Positions 9,104 through 19,604 of a stretch of 64,000 nucleotides of DNA are shown here, in pieces (positions within the stretch are counted from its first letter, which is position 1; the number at the start of each line of letters is the position of its first letter). Below the pieces are notes generated by a model that made no database searches, was not told the DNA's origin, and worked only from the letters and a program-made list of their open reading frames with translations. Where the stretch lies: the NCBI RefSeq assembly GCF_003268615.1, contig NZ_CP029844.1:186001-250000 (forward strand). The letters are read 5' to 3'. The position numbers and the translations under genes were made by a program. Source of the stretch: Blattabacterium clevelandi (GTDB lineage Bacteria; Bacteroidota; Bacteroidia; Flavobacteriales; Blattabacteriaceae).

Positions 9104-10176
9104 AAATAAATATCATTAATCTATATAAAAAAGTAATAAAAAAATATTATAATAATGAAAGTTTTGTTTTATTTAAAAAACCTTATGAAAACAAAATTTA
9201 TCTTTATTCTTGTGATAATAATAGAAAAATTAAAATAAAAGAAAATTTTTTTTTAATTGGAAGTTTTAATCATAAAAATATCGTAAAAATTTATACTAAT
9301 GAAATTTATTTTTTAGATATAAAAAAATTTATATCTAAAAAATTAATTAATATCCCTTCTTCTTTTATAGATATAGATATAAATTCCTCTCTTTTAATTT
9401 ATTCATATGAATATAAAAATTTACTTAAAAAAGCTATTAAATTTATAAAAAATAATTATTTAAAAAAAGTAGTTTTATCTAGATTAATAAAAATACCATT
9501 TCATAATTTTTATTTAAAAAAAACTTTTCAAAAATTAATTTTTTCTTATCCTAATTCTTTTATAAGTTTATGGTATGATTTTTTTTATGGTTTTTGGTTA
9601 GGAGCTTCTCCAGAATTATTAATGAAATGTAACGATAAAAAATTACAAACTGTAGCATTAGCTGGTACTATTTCTATTTTAGAAAATAACAATAAATGGA
9701 CACAAAAAGAAATAGAAGAACATAAAATAGTAATAGAATATATTACTAATTTTTTAAAAAAATATTATTCAGGAATTTTATCTATAGGAAAAACAACAAC
9801 TATAAATTTAGGAACTATACAACATTTAAAAACTCCAATTAATTTTTCTTTTTTTAAAAAACCAAATTTTTTCGAAATTTTAAAAAATATGTATCCAACT
9901 CCTTCTATATGTGGTTATCCTAAAAAAAAATCTTTAGATTTTATTCAAAAATATGAAGGTTATCATCGAAATTTTTATACAGGATATTTTGGCCCTGTTG
10001 ATAAAATAAATATGGAATTATATCTTAATTTAAGATGTGCAAAAATAAAAATGGATAGAAAAGAAATCAATTTATATGCAGGAAGTGGAATTACTATGCA
10101 TAGTAATGCTGAACAAGAATATTTAGAAACAGAAAATAAAATAAAAAATATTTTTTCCAAATTTATTTTTAATTAA
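9091..10176 (+). CDS. menF: Isochorismate synthase
   Basis: Isomerises chorismate (the AroC product) to isochorismate, the entry step to menaquinone or siderophores. The chorismate-binding domain shows GASPELL, ALAGTI, an EEHKIVIEY helix, TPSICGYPK, YTGYFGP, LRCAKI and YAGSGI. Length of 361 aa fits bacterial isochorismate synthases and is too short for a two-domain TrpE. The thioesterase just upstream overlaps its start by 13 nt, which favours the menaquinone role. The 3' end overlaps convergent ndh by 8 nt. Confidence 0.92.
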   Translation: MRFIEINIINLYKKVIKKYYNNESFVLFKKPYENKIYLYSCDNNRKIKIKENFFLIGSFNHKNIVKIYTNEIYFLDIKKFISKKLINIPSSFIDIDINSSLLIYSYEYKNLLKKAIKFIKNNYLKKVVLSRLIKIPFHNFYLKKTFQKLIFSYPNSFISLWYDFFYGFWLGASPELLMKCNDKKLQTVALAGTISILENNNKWTQKEIEEHKIVIEYITNFLKKYYSGILSIGKTTTINLGTIQHLKTPINFSFFKKPNFFEILKNMYPTPSICGYPKKKSLDFIQKYEGYHRNFYTGYFGPVDKINMELYLNLRCAKIKMDRKEINLYAGSGITMHSNAEQEYLETENKIKNIFSKFIFN

Positions 10177-11461
10177 TTTTTTTTTTCCTATGAAATGGTT
10201 TTATAATTATACGTACACTTTTATTATAATGAAAATATTGAATAATCCAATTTGTTAAAGTTATTACTCTATTTCTAAATCCAACTAGACCAATTAAATG
10301 AACAAACATCCAAATAATCCATGCTAAAAATCCTTTTAATCTAAAATAAGGAAAATCACAAACTGCTTTATTTCTTCCAATAGTTGCCATAGTACCTAGA
10401 TTTTTATATTTAAAAGGGGGTCCTAATTTATTATCTAATAAAAAATAATTAAAATTTTTAACAAGATAATTTCCTTGTTGAATAGCAGGTTGAGCTGTCA
10501 TAGGATGACCATTTGGATAATATTTATTTTTAATTATATAAGCTATATCTCCAATAGCAAAAATATTTGGATATCTTAAGGTTTTAAGATAATTATCTAC
10601 TAAAATTTTTTGTCCATTCATCATATCTTCTTTTATAAATCCTTTTATCATAGCACCTTTTACTCCTGCTGCCCATATAACATTAGAAGATTCTATTTTT
10701 ATATTATTATTTATCAAAACAATTTTACCATCGTAATCTTTTACCAAACAATTTAACCAAATATTTACTCCTAATTCTTCTAAATTTTTAAAAGCTTGTT
10801 TTGAAGATTTTTCTGACATTCCATCTAATAATCTAGAAGATGCCTGTAATAAATAAATCTTCATACGTTGAATATTTAAATCTGGATAATCGTTTTGTAA
10901 TACATATTTTTTCATTTCTGCTAAAGCACCAGCTAGTTCTACCCCAGTGGGTCCTCCTCCAACAATAACAAAAGTCATCAGTCTTTCTCTTTCTTTAAAA
11001 TTTTTTGTAAGTAATGCATATTCAAGATTTTGTAGTATAAGACTTCTTAAATTTAATGCTTCTGGAATTGATTTCATTGGTAATGAAAAAAATTCTATAT
11101 TTTTATTTCCAAAATAATTAGTTACAGATCCTGTAGCTATAATTAAATAATCATAAAATAAAATTCCTACATTTGTATGTATTTTTTTTTCTTTTATATT
11201 GATAAAATTAACGTTAGCTAATCTAAAAAAAAAGTTTTTTGTTTTTTTTATAATTGTTCTAATAGCATGTGCAATAGAATCTGGTTCTAATCCTGCTGTT
11301 GCTACTTGATATAATAAAGGTTGAAAAGTATGATAATTTTTTTTATCAATAAGGACTATTTGAAATTTATCTCTTCTTAATTTTTTAGCAACTTGTAAAC
11401 CGGCAAACCCAGCTCCAATTATTACGACTCTTTTTAGATTATTTTGTGTTGGAATATTCAT
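10169..11461 (-). CDS. ndh: Type II NADH dehydrogenase (NDH-2)
   Basis: Single-subunit, non-proton-pumping NADH:quinone oxidoreductase. The FAD-binding Rossmann motif GAGFAGLQVAKKL is near the N-terminus, and a second nucleotide-binding motif GGGPTGVELAG lies mid-protein for NADH. The C-terminus is hydrophobic/amphipathic (ILAWIIWMF-like), consistent with membrane anchoring. The ATG at 11461 (430 aa) is preferred to a TTG two codons earlier. With menF it suggests a menaquinone-based respiratory chain. The terminus converges on menF. Confidence 0.92.
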   Translation of the reverse strand: MNIPTQNNLKRVVIIGAGFAGLQVAKKLRRDKFQIVLIDKKNYHTFQPLLYQVATAGLEPDSIAHAIRTIIKKTKNFFFRLANVNFINIKEKKIHTNVGILFYDYLIIATGSVTNYFGNKNIEFFSLPMKSIPEALNLRSLILQNLEYALLTKNFKERERLMTFVIVGGGPTGVELAGALAEMKKYVLQNDYPDLNIQRMKIYLLQASSRLLDGMSEKSSKQAFKNLEELGVNIWLNCLVKDYDGKIVLINNNIKIESSNVIWAAGVKGAMIKGFIKEDMMNGQKILVDNYLKTLRYPNIFAIGDIAYIIKNKYYPNGHPMTAQPAIQQGNYLVKNFNYFLLDNKLGPPFKYKNLGTMATIGRNKAVCDFPYFRLKGFLAWIIWMFVHLIGLVGFRNRVITLTNWIIQYFHYNKSVRIIIKPFHRKKKIN

Positions 11462-11556
11462 AGTCAAAAGTTTGACGTATAAATTTATTATAAAAATTAT
11501 ATTTTCATTTTAATTGATAAATTAATAATTTTGTTAATAAAAATTATATAATTTTT

Positions 11557-12252
11557 ATGATTTATTATTTTATTATAGGAATAACATTTTTTATTAGTGT
11601 TATAGTCAGTAAAATTTTGAAAGATAAAATTCAGACTTATTCTAAATTTTATTTACAAAATCATATGAGTGGAAAAGAAATAGCAGAAAAAATGTTAACG
11701 GATAATGGTATTTATGACGTAAATATTATATCTGTAGAAGGAGAATTAACTGATCATTATAATCCATTAAATAAAACAGTTAATTTAAGTGAAAAAGTTT
11801 ATTATGAAAATTCCGCTGCTTCTGCTGCTATCGCTGCTCATGAATGTGGTCATGTTTTACAACATAAATGGGGTTATAATTTATTAAAATTTCGAAATGG
11901 ATTAATTCCTATTTTGAACTTTAGTTCTAAATTTACACATTTAGCTATAATGATTGGACTTACAATATTTTATAGTTCAGAAGGAAAAAATTCTTTTATT
12001 CTTAAATTAGGTATAGGATTATTTTCTTTAGCTGTTTTTTTTTCTTTTATTACTCTTCCAATAGAATTTGATGCTAGTAAAAGAGCTTTAACTTGGTTAA
12101 AAAATAAAAATATGGTAACATTTCAGGAATATGAAAAGGCAAAAGATTCTTTAAAATGGGCAGCAATGACTTATGTTGTTTCAGCTTTAGGTAGTTTAGC
12201 TCAATTAATGTATTTTTTATCTATTTTTAGTTTTAATAAAAAAAATGAATAA
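11557..12252 (+). CDS. Membrane zinc metallopeptidase (YugP family)
   Basis: Integral membrane peptidase with an HExxH motif (HECGH at residues 95-99) after an N-terminal membrane segment (residues about 1-20), and more hydrophobic segments after residue 120. The small-residue run SAASAAIAAHECGH is typical of the neutral zinc metallopeptidase family 2 (YugP). Length of 231 aa is normal. The role is probably membrane-protein quality control; the substrate is unknown. Convergent with the bTHX gene 6 nt away. Confidence 0.9.
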   Translation: MIYYFIIGITFFISVIVSKILKDKIQTYSKFYLQNHMSGKEIAEKMLTDNGIYDVNIISVEGELTDHYNPLNKTVNLSEKVYYENSAASAAIAAHECGHVLQHKWGYNLLKFRNGLIPILNFSSKFTHLAIMIGLTIFYSSEGKNSFILKLGIGLFSLAVFFSFITLPIEFDASKRALTWLKNKNMVTFQEYEKAKDSLKWAAMTYVVSALGSLAQLMYFLSIFSFNKKNE

Positions 12253-12258
12253 TTTTGA

Positions 12259-12363
12259 TTATTTTTTATTCTTTTTTTTAGAATTTCTTGGATTTTTACG
12301 AAGATTTCCATATGTTTTATTTTTTATTTTTCCTTTTTTAGTTTTTTTATCTCCTTTTCCCAT
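12259..12363 (-). CDS. 30S ribosomal protein bTHX
   Basis: A 34-residue, Lys-rich reading frame starting MGKGDKKTKKGKI and ending in a Lys/Asn-rich tail. The start matches the small bTHX protein found in the 30S head of Bacteroidota and Thermus. The ATG at 12363 lies inside the end of coaE, overlapping it by 17 nt on the same strand. It is too short for most gene finders. The C-terminal extension NLRKNPRNSKKKNKK is longer than in many relatives. Confidence 0.88.
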   Translation of the reverse strand: MGKGDKKTKKGKIKNKTYGNLRKNPRNSKKKNKK

Positions 12364-12961
12364 TTTTTAAAATTTTTTGGATAATTTTATTATGGATTTC
12401 TTTTGTTTTTTTTTTTAAAAAAGAAATGTCCTGAGTATTTTCAATAATTATATTAGAATTTTTTATTTTTTCCTTATCAGAAATTTGAAATTTAATACGA
12501 TTCATAATTTTTTTTTCACTTAGATGATCTCTTTTAATGATTCGTTCAATCATTTTCTCTATAGGAGAAATAATAGTAACAATTAAATCACAATTTTTAT
12601 AAGATCCACTTTCAAATAAAATAGCAGATTCTTTTATAGAATACAAAGTATTTTGTGAAAAAATCCAATTTTTAAAATCTAAAAAAATCCAAGGATGAAC
12701 AATAGAACATAATAATTTTAAATAAATAGAATTTTTAAATACTATTTTAGATAAAAATTTTGTATTAATTTTATTTTTTTTATATGATTTTTTTCCAAAA
12801 TATTTTATAATATTATTTTTTAATAATTTTTTTTGATTCATTAAAATTTTACTTTTTTGATCTGATGAATATACAGGAATTCCATTTTTTTTAAAAAAAG
12901 AGGAAAATAAACTTTTTCCAGATCCCATATTTCCAGTAATTCCTATCAAAAATGATCTCAT
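12347..12961 (-). CDS. coaE: Dephospho-CoA kinase
   Basis: Last step of coenzyme A synthesis, phosphorylating dephospho-CoA at the ribose 3'-OH. The P-loop GITGNMGSGKS covers residues 7-17 and a conserved HPW occurs mid-protein (IVHPWI). Length of 204 aa is normal. The ATG at 12961 overlaps the yajC stop as ATGA, and the end overlaps bTHX, so nusB-yajC-coaE-bTHX is probably one transcript. Confidence 0.95.
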   Translation of the reverse strand: MRSFLIGITGNMGSGKSLFSSFFKKNGIPVYSSDQKSKILMNQKKLLKNNIIKYFGKKSYKKNKINTKFLSKIVFKNSIYLKLLCSIVHPWIFLDFKNWIFSQNTLYSIKESAILFESGSYKNCDLIVTIISPIEKMIERIIKRDHLSEKKIMNRIKFQISDKEKIKNSNIIIENTQDISFLKKKTKEIHNKIIQKILKNGKRR

Positions 12962-13332
12962 TTTTTTTCAATATTTTTTTTAAATTCTATTTCTTTTTTT
13001 TTATTATTATTTTTGTTTATTTTCAATAAATTTTCATAACGTAATTGAGTTAATTCTTTAGATATAGCGTTTTTTTCAAATTTTATTTTTCCTGTAATAG
13101 TTTCTAATATACAAAAATGATTTGTAATTTCTATTACCTTTCCATGTAATCCAGAATTTGTTACTATATAAATTCCTTTTCTTAAATTTTCTTGAAATTT
13201 TTTTTCTATTTTTTGTTTTCGTATTTGAGGACGTATCATAAAAAAATAAAATACAATAAATATTAATACAAACATCCAAATAGTGTTTGTTATAGAATTT
13301 TGTTGTAATATAGGAAACATAAATTTTAACAT
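12958..13332 (-). CDS. yajC: Sec translocon accessory subunit YajC
   Basis: Small inner-membrane protein associated with SecDF. A single hydrophobic segment (about residues 17-35, ending FFMIRPQIRKQ) is followed by the family core with GIYIVTNSGLHGKV. The RPQ(x)K motif directly after the membrane helix is the best family mark. Length is 124 aa, with a Lys-rich tail. Lies between nusB and coaE, a usual order in Bacteroidota. Confidence 0.93.
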   Translation of the reverse strand: MLKFMFPILQQNSITNTIWMFVLIFIVFYFFMIRPQIRKQKIEKKFQENLRKGIYIVTNSGLHGKVIEITNHFCILETITGKIKFEKNAISKELTQLRYENLLKINKNNNKKKEIEFKKNIEKK

Positions 13333-13382
13333 TTTTTTTTTGGGAATATATAATAAGTAAAATGAGTAAAGTAAAAAAATAA

Positions 13383-14321
13383 TTATATTAACTCTTTTTC
13401 AGTTTTTAATATTTTATTTTGTTTGTATAGTAATTTGAATACTTTATCTAAAATACCATTAATGAAGATTTTACTTTTTTCCATACAAAATATTTTTGTA
13501 ATTTCTATATATTCATTTATAGTTGCTTTTGGAGGAATATTTGGAAAGTATAAAAATTCACAAATAGCCATTTGTAATATAATTAAATCTACAGTAGCTA
13601 TTCTCTTTATAGTCCAATTTTTGGATATATATTCAATGAGTTTATTAAATTCATCTTTATGATAAATTGTATTTCTATATAAATCAATAATAAATTTTTT
13701 ATTTTCATTATTTTTATAAATATTATATAATTTAAAATTTTGTGGGGTAGATAATTTTATAGATTTTAAAGTTTTACAAACTATCTTGTGTGCAAGATAT
13801 AGATTTTCTGAACCATTTATTACATATCTATCTTCAATATAATCTATTAATTTTTTATTGGGAATTATATTATTTTTATAATATTTTATAATAAAGTTTT
13901 TTTCTTCTTCAAAAGAGGAATTAAATTTTTGGATGGAATTTTTAACAATTTGTGATGTTTGCATTTCTTTTATTAATAAAAAAAGAATAGATTCATCTTG
14001 TTTTATCCATAATTTTTTTTCATAATATTTTAAATATTTATACTTTAATAAATATTTATTATTAGATAATATTTTAATTATGGAATTATATGCTATTTTC
14101 TGTACAGAATTGATTTTATTTTTAGTTGAAATTTCATTTATATTTTTTATAGCTTTATCTCTAATTTTTAATATTAAATAAAGTAAAAAAATATATAATT
14201 CATGTAGTTCTTCAATATTTTGAAGCATGTTTTTTTCTACTTTTTTAAAATTTATTTTAGATAAATGTTGGGCATATAAAAATTGAAAACTTCTTATTCT
14301 GAAGTATCGCCTCATTAACAT
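13383..14321 (-). CDS. nusB: Transcription antitermination factor NusB (long form)
   Basis: RNA-binding component of rRNA antitermination complexes. At 312 aa it is about twice the E. coli size, as is common in Bacteroidota: the N-terminus (MRRYFRIRSFQFLYAQ) and the C-terminal NusB fold (TIKRIATVDLIILQMAICEF, then PPKATINEYIEI) are separated by an inserted helical region. The start may be ATG 14321 or ATG 14315. It leads the leftward group nusB-yajC-coaE-bTHX. Confidence 0.92.
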   Translation of the reverse strand: MLMRRYFRIRSFQFLYAQHLSKINFKKVEKNMLQNIEELHELYIFLLYLILKIRDKAIKNINEISTKNKINSVQKIAYNSIIKILSNNKYLLKYKYLKYYEKKLWIKQDESILFLLIKEMQTSQIVKNSIQKFNSSFEEEKNFIIKYYKNNIIPNKKLIDYIEDRYVINGSENLYLAHKIVCKTLKSIKLSTPQNFKLYNIYKNNENKKFIIDLYRNTIYHKDEFNKLIEYISKNWTIKRIATVDLIILQMAICEFLYFPNIPPKATINEYIEITKIFCMEKSKIFINGILDKVFKLLYKQNKILKTEKELI

Positions 14322-14403
14322 TTTTTTATGGTATTAATTTTTTATAGTTTACAATTATATAAATAAAATTTTAAATTAAAAAGTTTGTATTTTTATATTC
14401 GGG

Positions 14404-16152
14404 ATGAGGGGTTTATTTACTTTTAGTAAAAAATATTTTTTTAAATATAAATTTCGTTTATGTATAGGTTTTTTATTAATTTTAATATCAAATATTTTAA
14501 CTATACTTCCTATTCCTTATATAGGAAAATCTATTAATACGATAAAAAATATTTTTATATTTTTTTCAAAATATAATTCCTATAATTATTTTAATAATTT
14601 AAAAATAAAAATATTAATTTATACAAGTATAATATTATTAGTACCAATTATAGGAGGAATTGTTAAATATTATATGAGACAATGTATTATTACAACGTCA
14701 AGAATGATAGAATTTGATATAAAAAATGAAATTTTTTTACATTATCAAAAATTGAGTTTATCTTTTTATCAAAAAAATTCAACTGGAGATTTGATGAATC
14801 GTCTTACAGAAGACGTTTCTTTTATTCGACAATATATAGGACCAGGAGTAATGTATTTTGTTAATCTTATAGTTTTATTTTTAATGGTTTTTATACAAAT
14901 GTTCCGATTAGATAAAATATTAACTTTTTATGTAGTAATACCTATTCCTATACTTTTTATTTTTATTTATCATATTGGTATTTTTATTACAAAAAAAAGT
15001 AAAAATGTACAAAGTTATCAATCTTTTATTTCTTCTTTTATACAAGAAACTTTTTCTGGAATTAATGTTATTAAATCATTTGTATCTGAAATTTTTTTTC
15101 AAGAAAAACATAAGAGAATTATATTAGAATATCAGAAAAAAAATATAGAATTAGCTAAAATGGATACTATTTTATCTTCTATTATTATTTTTTTTATTGG
15201 AATGATTCATTTATTAATTATTTTTTTTGGAGGTAAAAAATATTTTAAAGGAGAAATAAGAGAAATAGGAATTCTTGCAGAATTTTTTACGTATATCAAT
15301 GTATTAGTTTTTCCTTTTATTATTTTAGGTTGGGTTATTTCTATAGTAGAAAAAGCAAAAGTATCACAAAATCGTATAAATAAATTTTTAAAAGAAATAC
15401 CTGAAATTTTTAATAAAAATTTGGGGAAAACAGAAGTTATTGGAAAAATTAAATTTAAAAATGTTAGTTTTATTTATAATTCTAATTTAAAAAATCAATC
15501 TAATACTATAGATAAAGTATCTTTTACTATTAAAAAAGGAAAAACTTTGATTTTAACTGGTGAAACAGGATCTGGAAAAACAACGATTGGAAGATTAATT
15601 TCTCGACTTTATGATCCAAATAAAGGAAAAATATTTATAGATAATATTTCTTTAAAAAATCATAATCTTTTTAATTTTAGAAGTAAAATTGGTTATGTGC
15701 CTCAGGAATCTTTTCTTTTTTCAGATTCTATTTATAATAATATAGCTTTAGGAAGTATTAAAAAAGAAAATTCATATAAAGTCTATGAAGCTGCAAGAAA
15801 AGTAATGATAGAAGAGGAAATTCTTAATTTTAAAAATGGATATGAAACGATTATAGGAGAAAGAGGGGTTACATTATCTGGAGGGCAAAAACAAAGAATA
15901 TGTATTGCTAGAGCTATTATAAGAAAGCCAAGAATACTTATATTTGATGATAGTTTTTCTTCTATAGATCAAAAGACTAGAAAATTAATAATTCTTTCTA
16001 TAAAAAAAGAATTGAAAAATAGTACTATTATTATTATTACTCATGATATATCTTATCTATCTGATTTTGATCTTATTATTGTATTAAAAAATGGAAAAAT
16101 ATTTCAAATAGGTAATAAAAATTTCTATTTTTATAAAAAAAATATTGAATAA
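14404..16152 (+). CDS. ABC exporter, fused permease/ATPase (MsbA/MdlB-like)
   Basis: Half-transporter with an N-terminal six-helix membrane domain (about residues 15-310) and a C-terminal ATPase. Walker A GETGSGKT starts at residue 386, signature LSGGQ at 491-495, Walker B ILIFDD about 511-516, H-loop in ITHD. The residue after Walker B is Asp where catalytic Glu is usual, as in the degenerate site of some heterodimeric exporters; no partner gene is adjacent. Length of 582 aa is normal. The substrate (lipid, drug or peptide) is unknown. Confidence 0.92.
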   Translation: MRGLFTFSKKYFFKYKFRLCIGFLLILISNILTILPIPYIGKSINTIKNIFIFFSKYNSYNYFNNLKIKILIYTSIILLVPIIGGIVKYYMRQCIITTSRMIEFDIKNEIFLHYQKLSLSFYQKNSTGDLMNRLTEDVSFIRQYIGPGVMYFVNLIVLFLMVFIQMFRLDKILTFYVVIPIPILFIFIYHIGIFITKKSKNVQSYQSFISSFIQETFSGINVIKSFVSEIFFQEKHKRIILEYQKKNIELAKMDTILSSIIIFFIGMIHLLIIFFGGKKYFKGEIREIGILAEFFTYINVLVFPFIILGWVISIVEKAKVSQNRINKFLKEIPEIFNKNLGKTEVIGKIKFKNVSFIYNSNLKNQSNTIDKVSFTIKKGKTLILTGETGSGKTTIGRLISRLYDPNKGKIFIDNISLKNHNLFNFRSKIGYVPQESFLFSDSIYNNIALGSIKKENSYKVYEAARKVMIEEEILNFKNGYETIIGERGVTLSGGQKQRICIARAIIRKPRILIFDDSFSSIDQKTRKLIILSIKKELKNSTIIIITHDISYLSDFDLIIVLKNGKIFQIGNKNFYFYKKNIE

Positions 16153-16224
16153 TTTTTGGAAAAGTAGGATGGACCATTTTTTTTATTTAGATTTGCTTAA
16201 TTAGGATTTATAATTTTGTTTGAA

Positions 16225-16614
16225 ATGGACGAAAAAGAAAATATTAAAGAAAGAAATGAAATTTGTTCACGTACTTTAAAAACAGGAAGTCGTACTTATT
16301 TTTTTGATGCTAGGGAAACAAGAGCAGGGGATTATTATTTAACTATTACTGAAAGTAAAAAAATTTTTTCTGAAAGTGGAGAAATTACTTATAAAAAACA
16401 TAAAATTTATTTGTATAAAGAAGATTTTTCTAAATTTCAGAGTATACTTGATGATATGATTCGATTTATTATAAATGAAAAAGGGAGAGAAGTAATTTCA
16501 GAACGTCATCAAAAAGATTTTAAAAATAATACATTTAATCAAGAAGTTAAAGAAATCCATAAAAAAACATTGGAAAAAAAAGACCTTACAAATATGAATT
16601 TTGAGGATATATAA
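16225..16614 (+). CDS. PUR-family DNA/RNA-binding protein (DUF3276)
   Basis: A 129-residue protein of the Bacteroidota PUR-domain family, judged by SRTLKTGSRTYFFDARETRAGDYYLTITESKK followed by a KHKIYLYKEDFSKF strand pair (shown here only as family landmarks within residues about 12-75). Members bind single-stranded nucleic acid; the cellular role is not known. The ATG at 16225 is preferred to TTG at 16216. The C-terminal 40 residues are polar and probably disordered. It follows the ABC exporter by about 70 nt. Confidence 0.85.
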   Translation: MDEKENIKERNEICSRTLKTGSRTYFFDARETRAGDYYLTITESKKIFSESGEITYKKHKIYLYKEDFSKFQSILDDMIRFIINEKGREVISERHQKDFKNNTFNQEVKEIHKKTLEKKDLTNMNFEDI

Positions 16615-16682
16615 AAATAAGTATTGTTAAGTAACATATTATATTTTTTTAGTATTTTTTTCATTGATAATATTTTTATGTT

Positions 16683-17183
16683 ATGGAAAACTATAGAAAT
16701 ATAATGAAGAATATTAATACTTTTATTTTTGATGTTGATGGGGTATTAACTAATTGTACTTTAAATTTATTCCCTGATGGGAATATGGTCCGTCAAATGT
16801 TTGCTAAAGATGGATTTGCTATACAATTAGCAAAAAATAGAGGATATAATCTATGTATTATTACAAGAGGTTCAGATTTAATGGTTTTTCGTCGTTTAAG
16901 AGATTTTAATATTCAATATATTTATCAAGGTGTTGATAATAAAAAAAAATATTTGGATGAATATTGTAATATTTTAAATATTACTAAAAAAAAAATATTA
17001 TATATGGGGGATGATATTCCTGATATTGAAATTATGAAATCTGTAGCTCTCCCTTGTTCTCCAATAGATGCGGTACCAGAAGTAAAAGAGGTCTCTAAAT
17101 ATATCTCTCCGAAAAAAGGAGGGAGGGGATGTGTAAGAGATGTAATAGAACAAACTTTAAAAATTCAAAAAAATTGGTTATAA
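16683..17183 (+). CDS. kdsC: HAD phosphatase, KdsC-like (KDO-8-phosphate phosphatase family)
   Basis: Subclass C0 HAD hydrolase. The nucleophile motif FDVDG has Asp17 and Asp19, followed by FAKDGFAIQLAKNRG, a Thr/Arg motif ITRG, and GDDIPDIEIM as motif III. Length of 166 aa matches KdsC, which dephosphorylates KDO-8-phosphate for LPS. In a reduced symbiont the substrate may differ; no other KDO gene is in the window, although LptE and BamD hint at a retained outer membrane. Followed by a strong hairpin terminator shared with groL. Confidence 0.8.
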   Translation: MENYRNIMKNINTFIFDVDGVLTNCTLNLFPDGNMVRQMFAKDGFAIQLAKNRGYNLCIITRGSDLMVFRRLRDFNIQYIYQGVDNKKKYLDEYCNILNITKKKILYMGDDIPDIEIMKSVALPCSPIDAVPEVKEVSKYISPKKGGRGCVRDVIEQTLKIQKNWL

Positions 17184-17189
17184 ATATAA

Positions 17190-17220
17190 AAAAAATAGTG
17201 TCTAATGACACTATTTTTTT
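17190..17220. terminator. Bidirectional intrinsic terminator between kdsC and groL
   Basis: The inverted repeat AATAGTGTC - TAAT - GACACTATT is flanked by A-run on the left and T-run on the right, so it works as a rho-independent terminator in both directions. It lies 7-40 nt after the kdsC stop and about 27 nt after the groL stop. Confidence 0.9.
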
Positions 17221-17246
17221 TATTATATCTTCTACCACTACTACAT

Positions 17247-18920
<1,674 letters not shown>

Positions 18921-18959
18921 TTATTCATAATTATTTATGATTTCTATCATAATTAATTA

Positions 18960-19238
18960 TTATATAACTGCTATTACATCAGATTCCCGCATAACAAGAT
19001 ATTCTTCCCCTTCCCATTTTAATTCAGTTCCAGAATATTTTCCGTATAAAATTCTATCACCTTTTTTTAAAATCATAGGTTCATTTTTTTTCCCGTTTCC
19101 AACAGATATCACAGTTCCTTTTTGTGGTTTTTCCTTTGCAGTATCAGGTATAATAATACCTGATGCTGTTTTTGTCTCAGCAGGATCAGGTTGTACTAGT
19201 ACTCGATCTGCTAAAGGTTTAATCTTTACTTCCATCAT
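18960..19238 (-). CDS. groS: 10 kDa co-chaperonin GroES
   Basis: Forms the lid of the GroEL chamber. [11 protein letters not shown] at the start, the mobile loop ([20 protein letters not shown] region) and [12 protein letters not shown] are standard. 92 aa. Two consecutive ATG codons (19238, 19235) are possible starts. A sigma54-like promoter is placed 42 nt upstream (19279-19297). Confidence 0.98.
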   Translation of the reverse strand: MMEVKIKPLADRVLVQPDPAETKTASGIIIPDTAKEKPQKGTVISVGNGKKNEPMILKKGDRILYGKYSGTELKWEGEEYLVMRESDVIAVI

Positions 19239-19278
19239 ATTTAAAATAATTTTTAAAGTTAATGATACTAACCGTTCA

Positions 19279-19297
19279 AAGCCAAAAACATGCCAAA
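19279..19297 (-). promoter_or_regulatory. Putative sigma54 (-24/-12) promoter of groSL
   Basis: Minus-strand sequence TTTGGCATGTTTTTGGCTTTG contains the invariant GG-N10-GC of sigma54 promoters (consensus TGGCACG-N4-TTGCW). The mismatches are T for C after GGCA, and TGGC for TTGC. The predicted transcript start is about 30 nt before the groS ATG. The activator gene of the required class is 0.8 kb upstream (20074-21348). Confidence 0.65.
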
Positions 19298-19337
19298 TAA
19301 AAAATATTTGAATTTTTTGTATTTAACTAATATTATA

Positions 19338-19350
19338 TGCCATAATGACA
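19338..19350. promoter_or_regulatory. TGCCATAATGACA motif upstream of groS
   Basis: Lies about 45 nt upstream of the groS sigma54-like promoter. It differs by one or two bases from the element before miaB (22796-22808). A possible activator site; half-sites are TGAC/GTCA. It partly resembles a second -24 box (TGGCAT on the minus strand) without a matching -12. Confidence 0.4.
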
Positions 19351-19355
19351 TATTT

Positions 19356-19598
19356 TTATGAATTATGTTTTAATATATAATTAAAAAATAAAGTCAAAAA
19401 AAATATAAAAATAGATAATATCCAAGTTATTTTTTCCAAAAGATTATTTGTTCTTTTAATTCCAAAAAGTCTAAAATTTTTATCCATAAAAGATTGATAA
19501 AAAAGTCCTTTTTTAGGATTTTGGATCAAAATTATTATGATAAGAAGAAAACATATTAAAATAATAAATAATCCTATAAATAATATAGTTGAATACAT
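19356..19598 (-). CDS. secG: Protein translocase subunit SecG
   Basis: 80-residue membrane protein with a first hydrophobic helix (residues 4-25), the conserved LIQNPKKGLF turn, and a second helix (about 57-75). It associates with SecY (59373-60791). The gene sits 7 nt after the lptE stop in the order lptE-secG-groS conserved in Bacteroidota. Confidence 0.9.
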   Translation of the reverse strand: MYSTILFIGLFIILICFLLIIIILIQNPKKGLFYQSFMDKNFRLFGIKRTNNLLEKITWILSIFIFFLTLFFNYILKHNS

Positions 19599-19604
19599 AA
19601 TTAA

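Noticed and set aside
13076-13279. Leftward open frame inside yajC
   Set aside because: Frame-shifted shadow of YajC with no similarity to known families.
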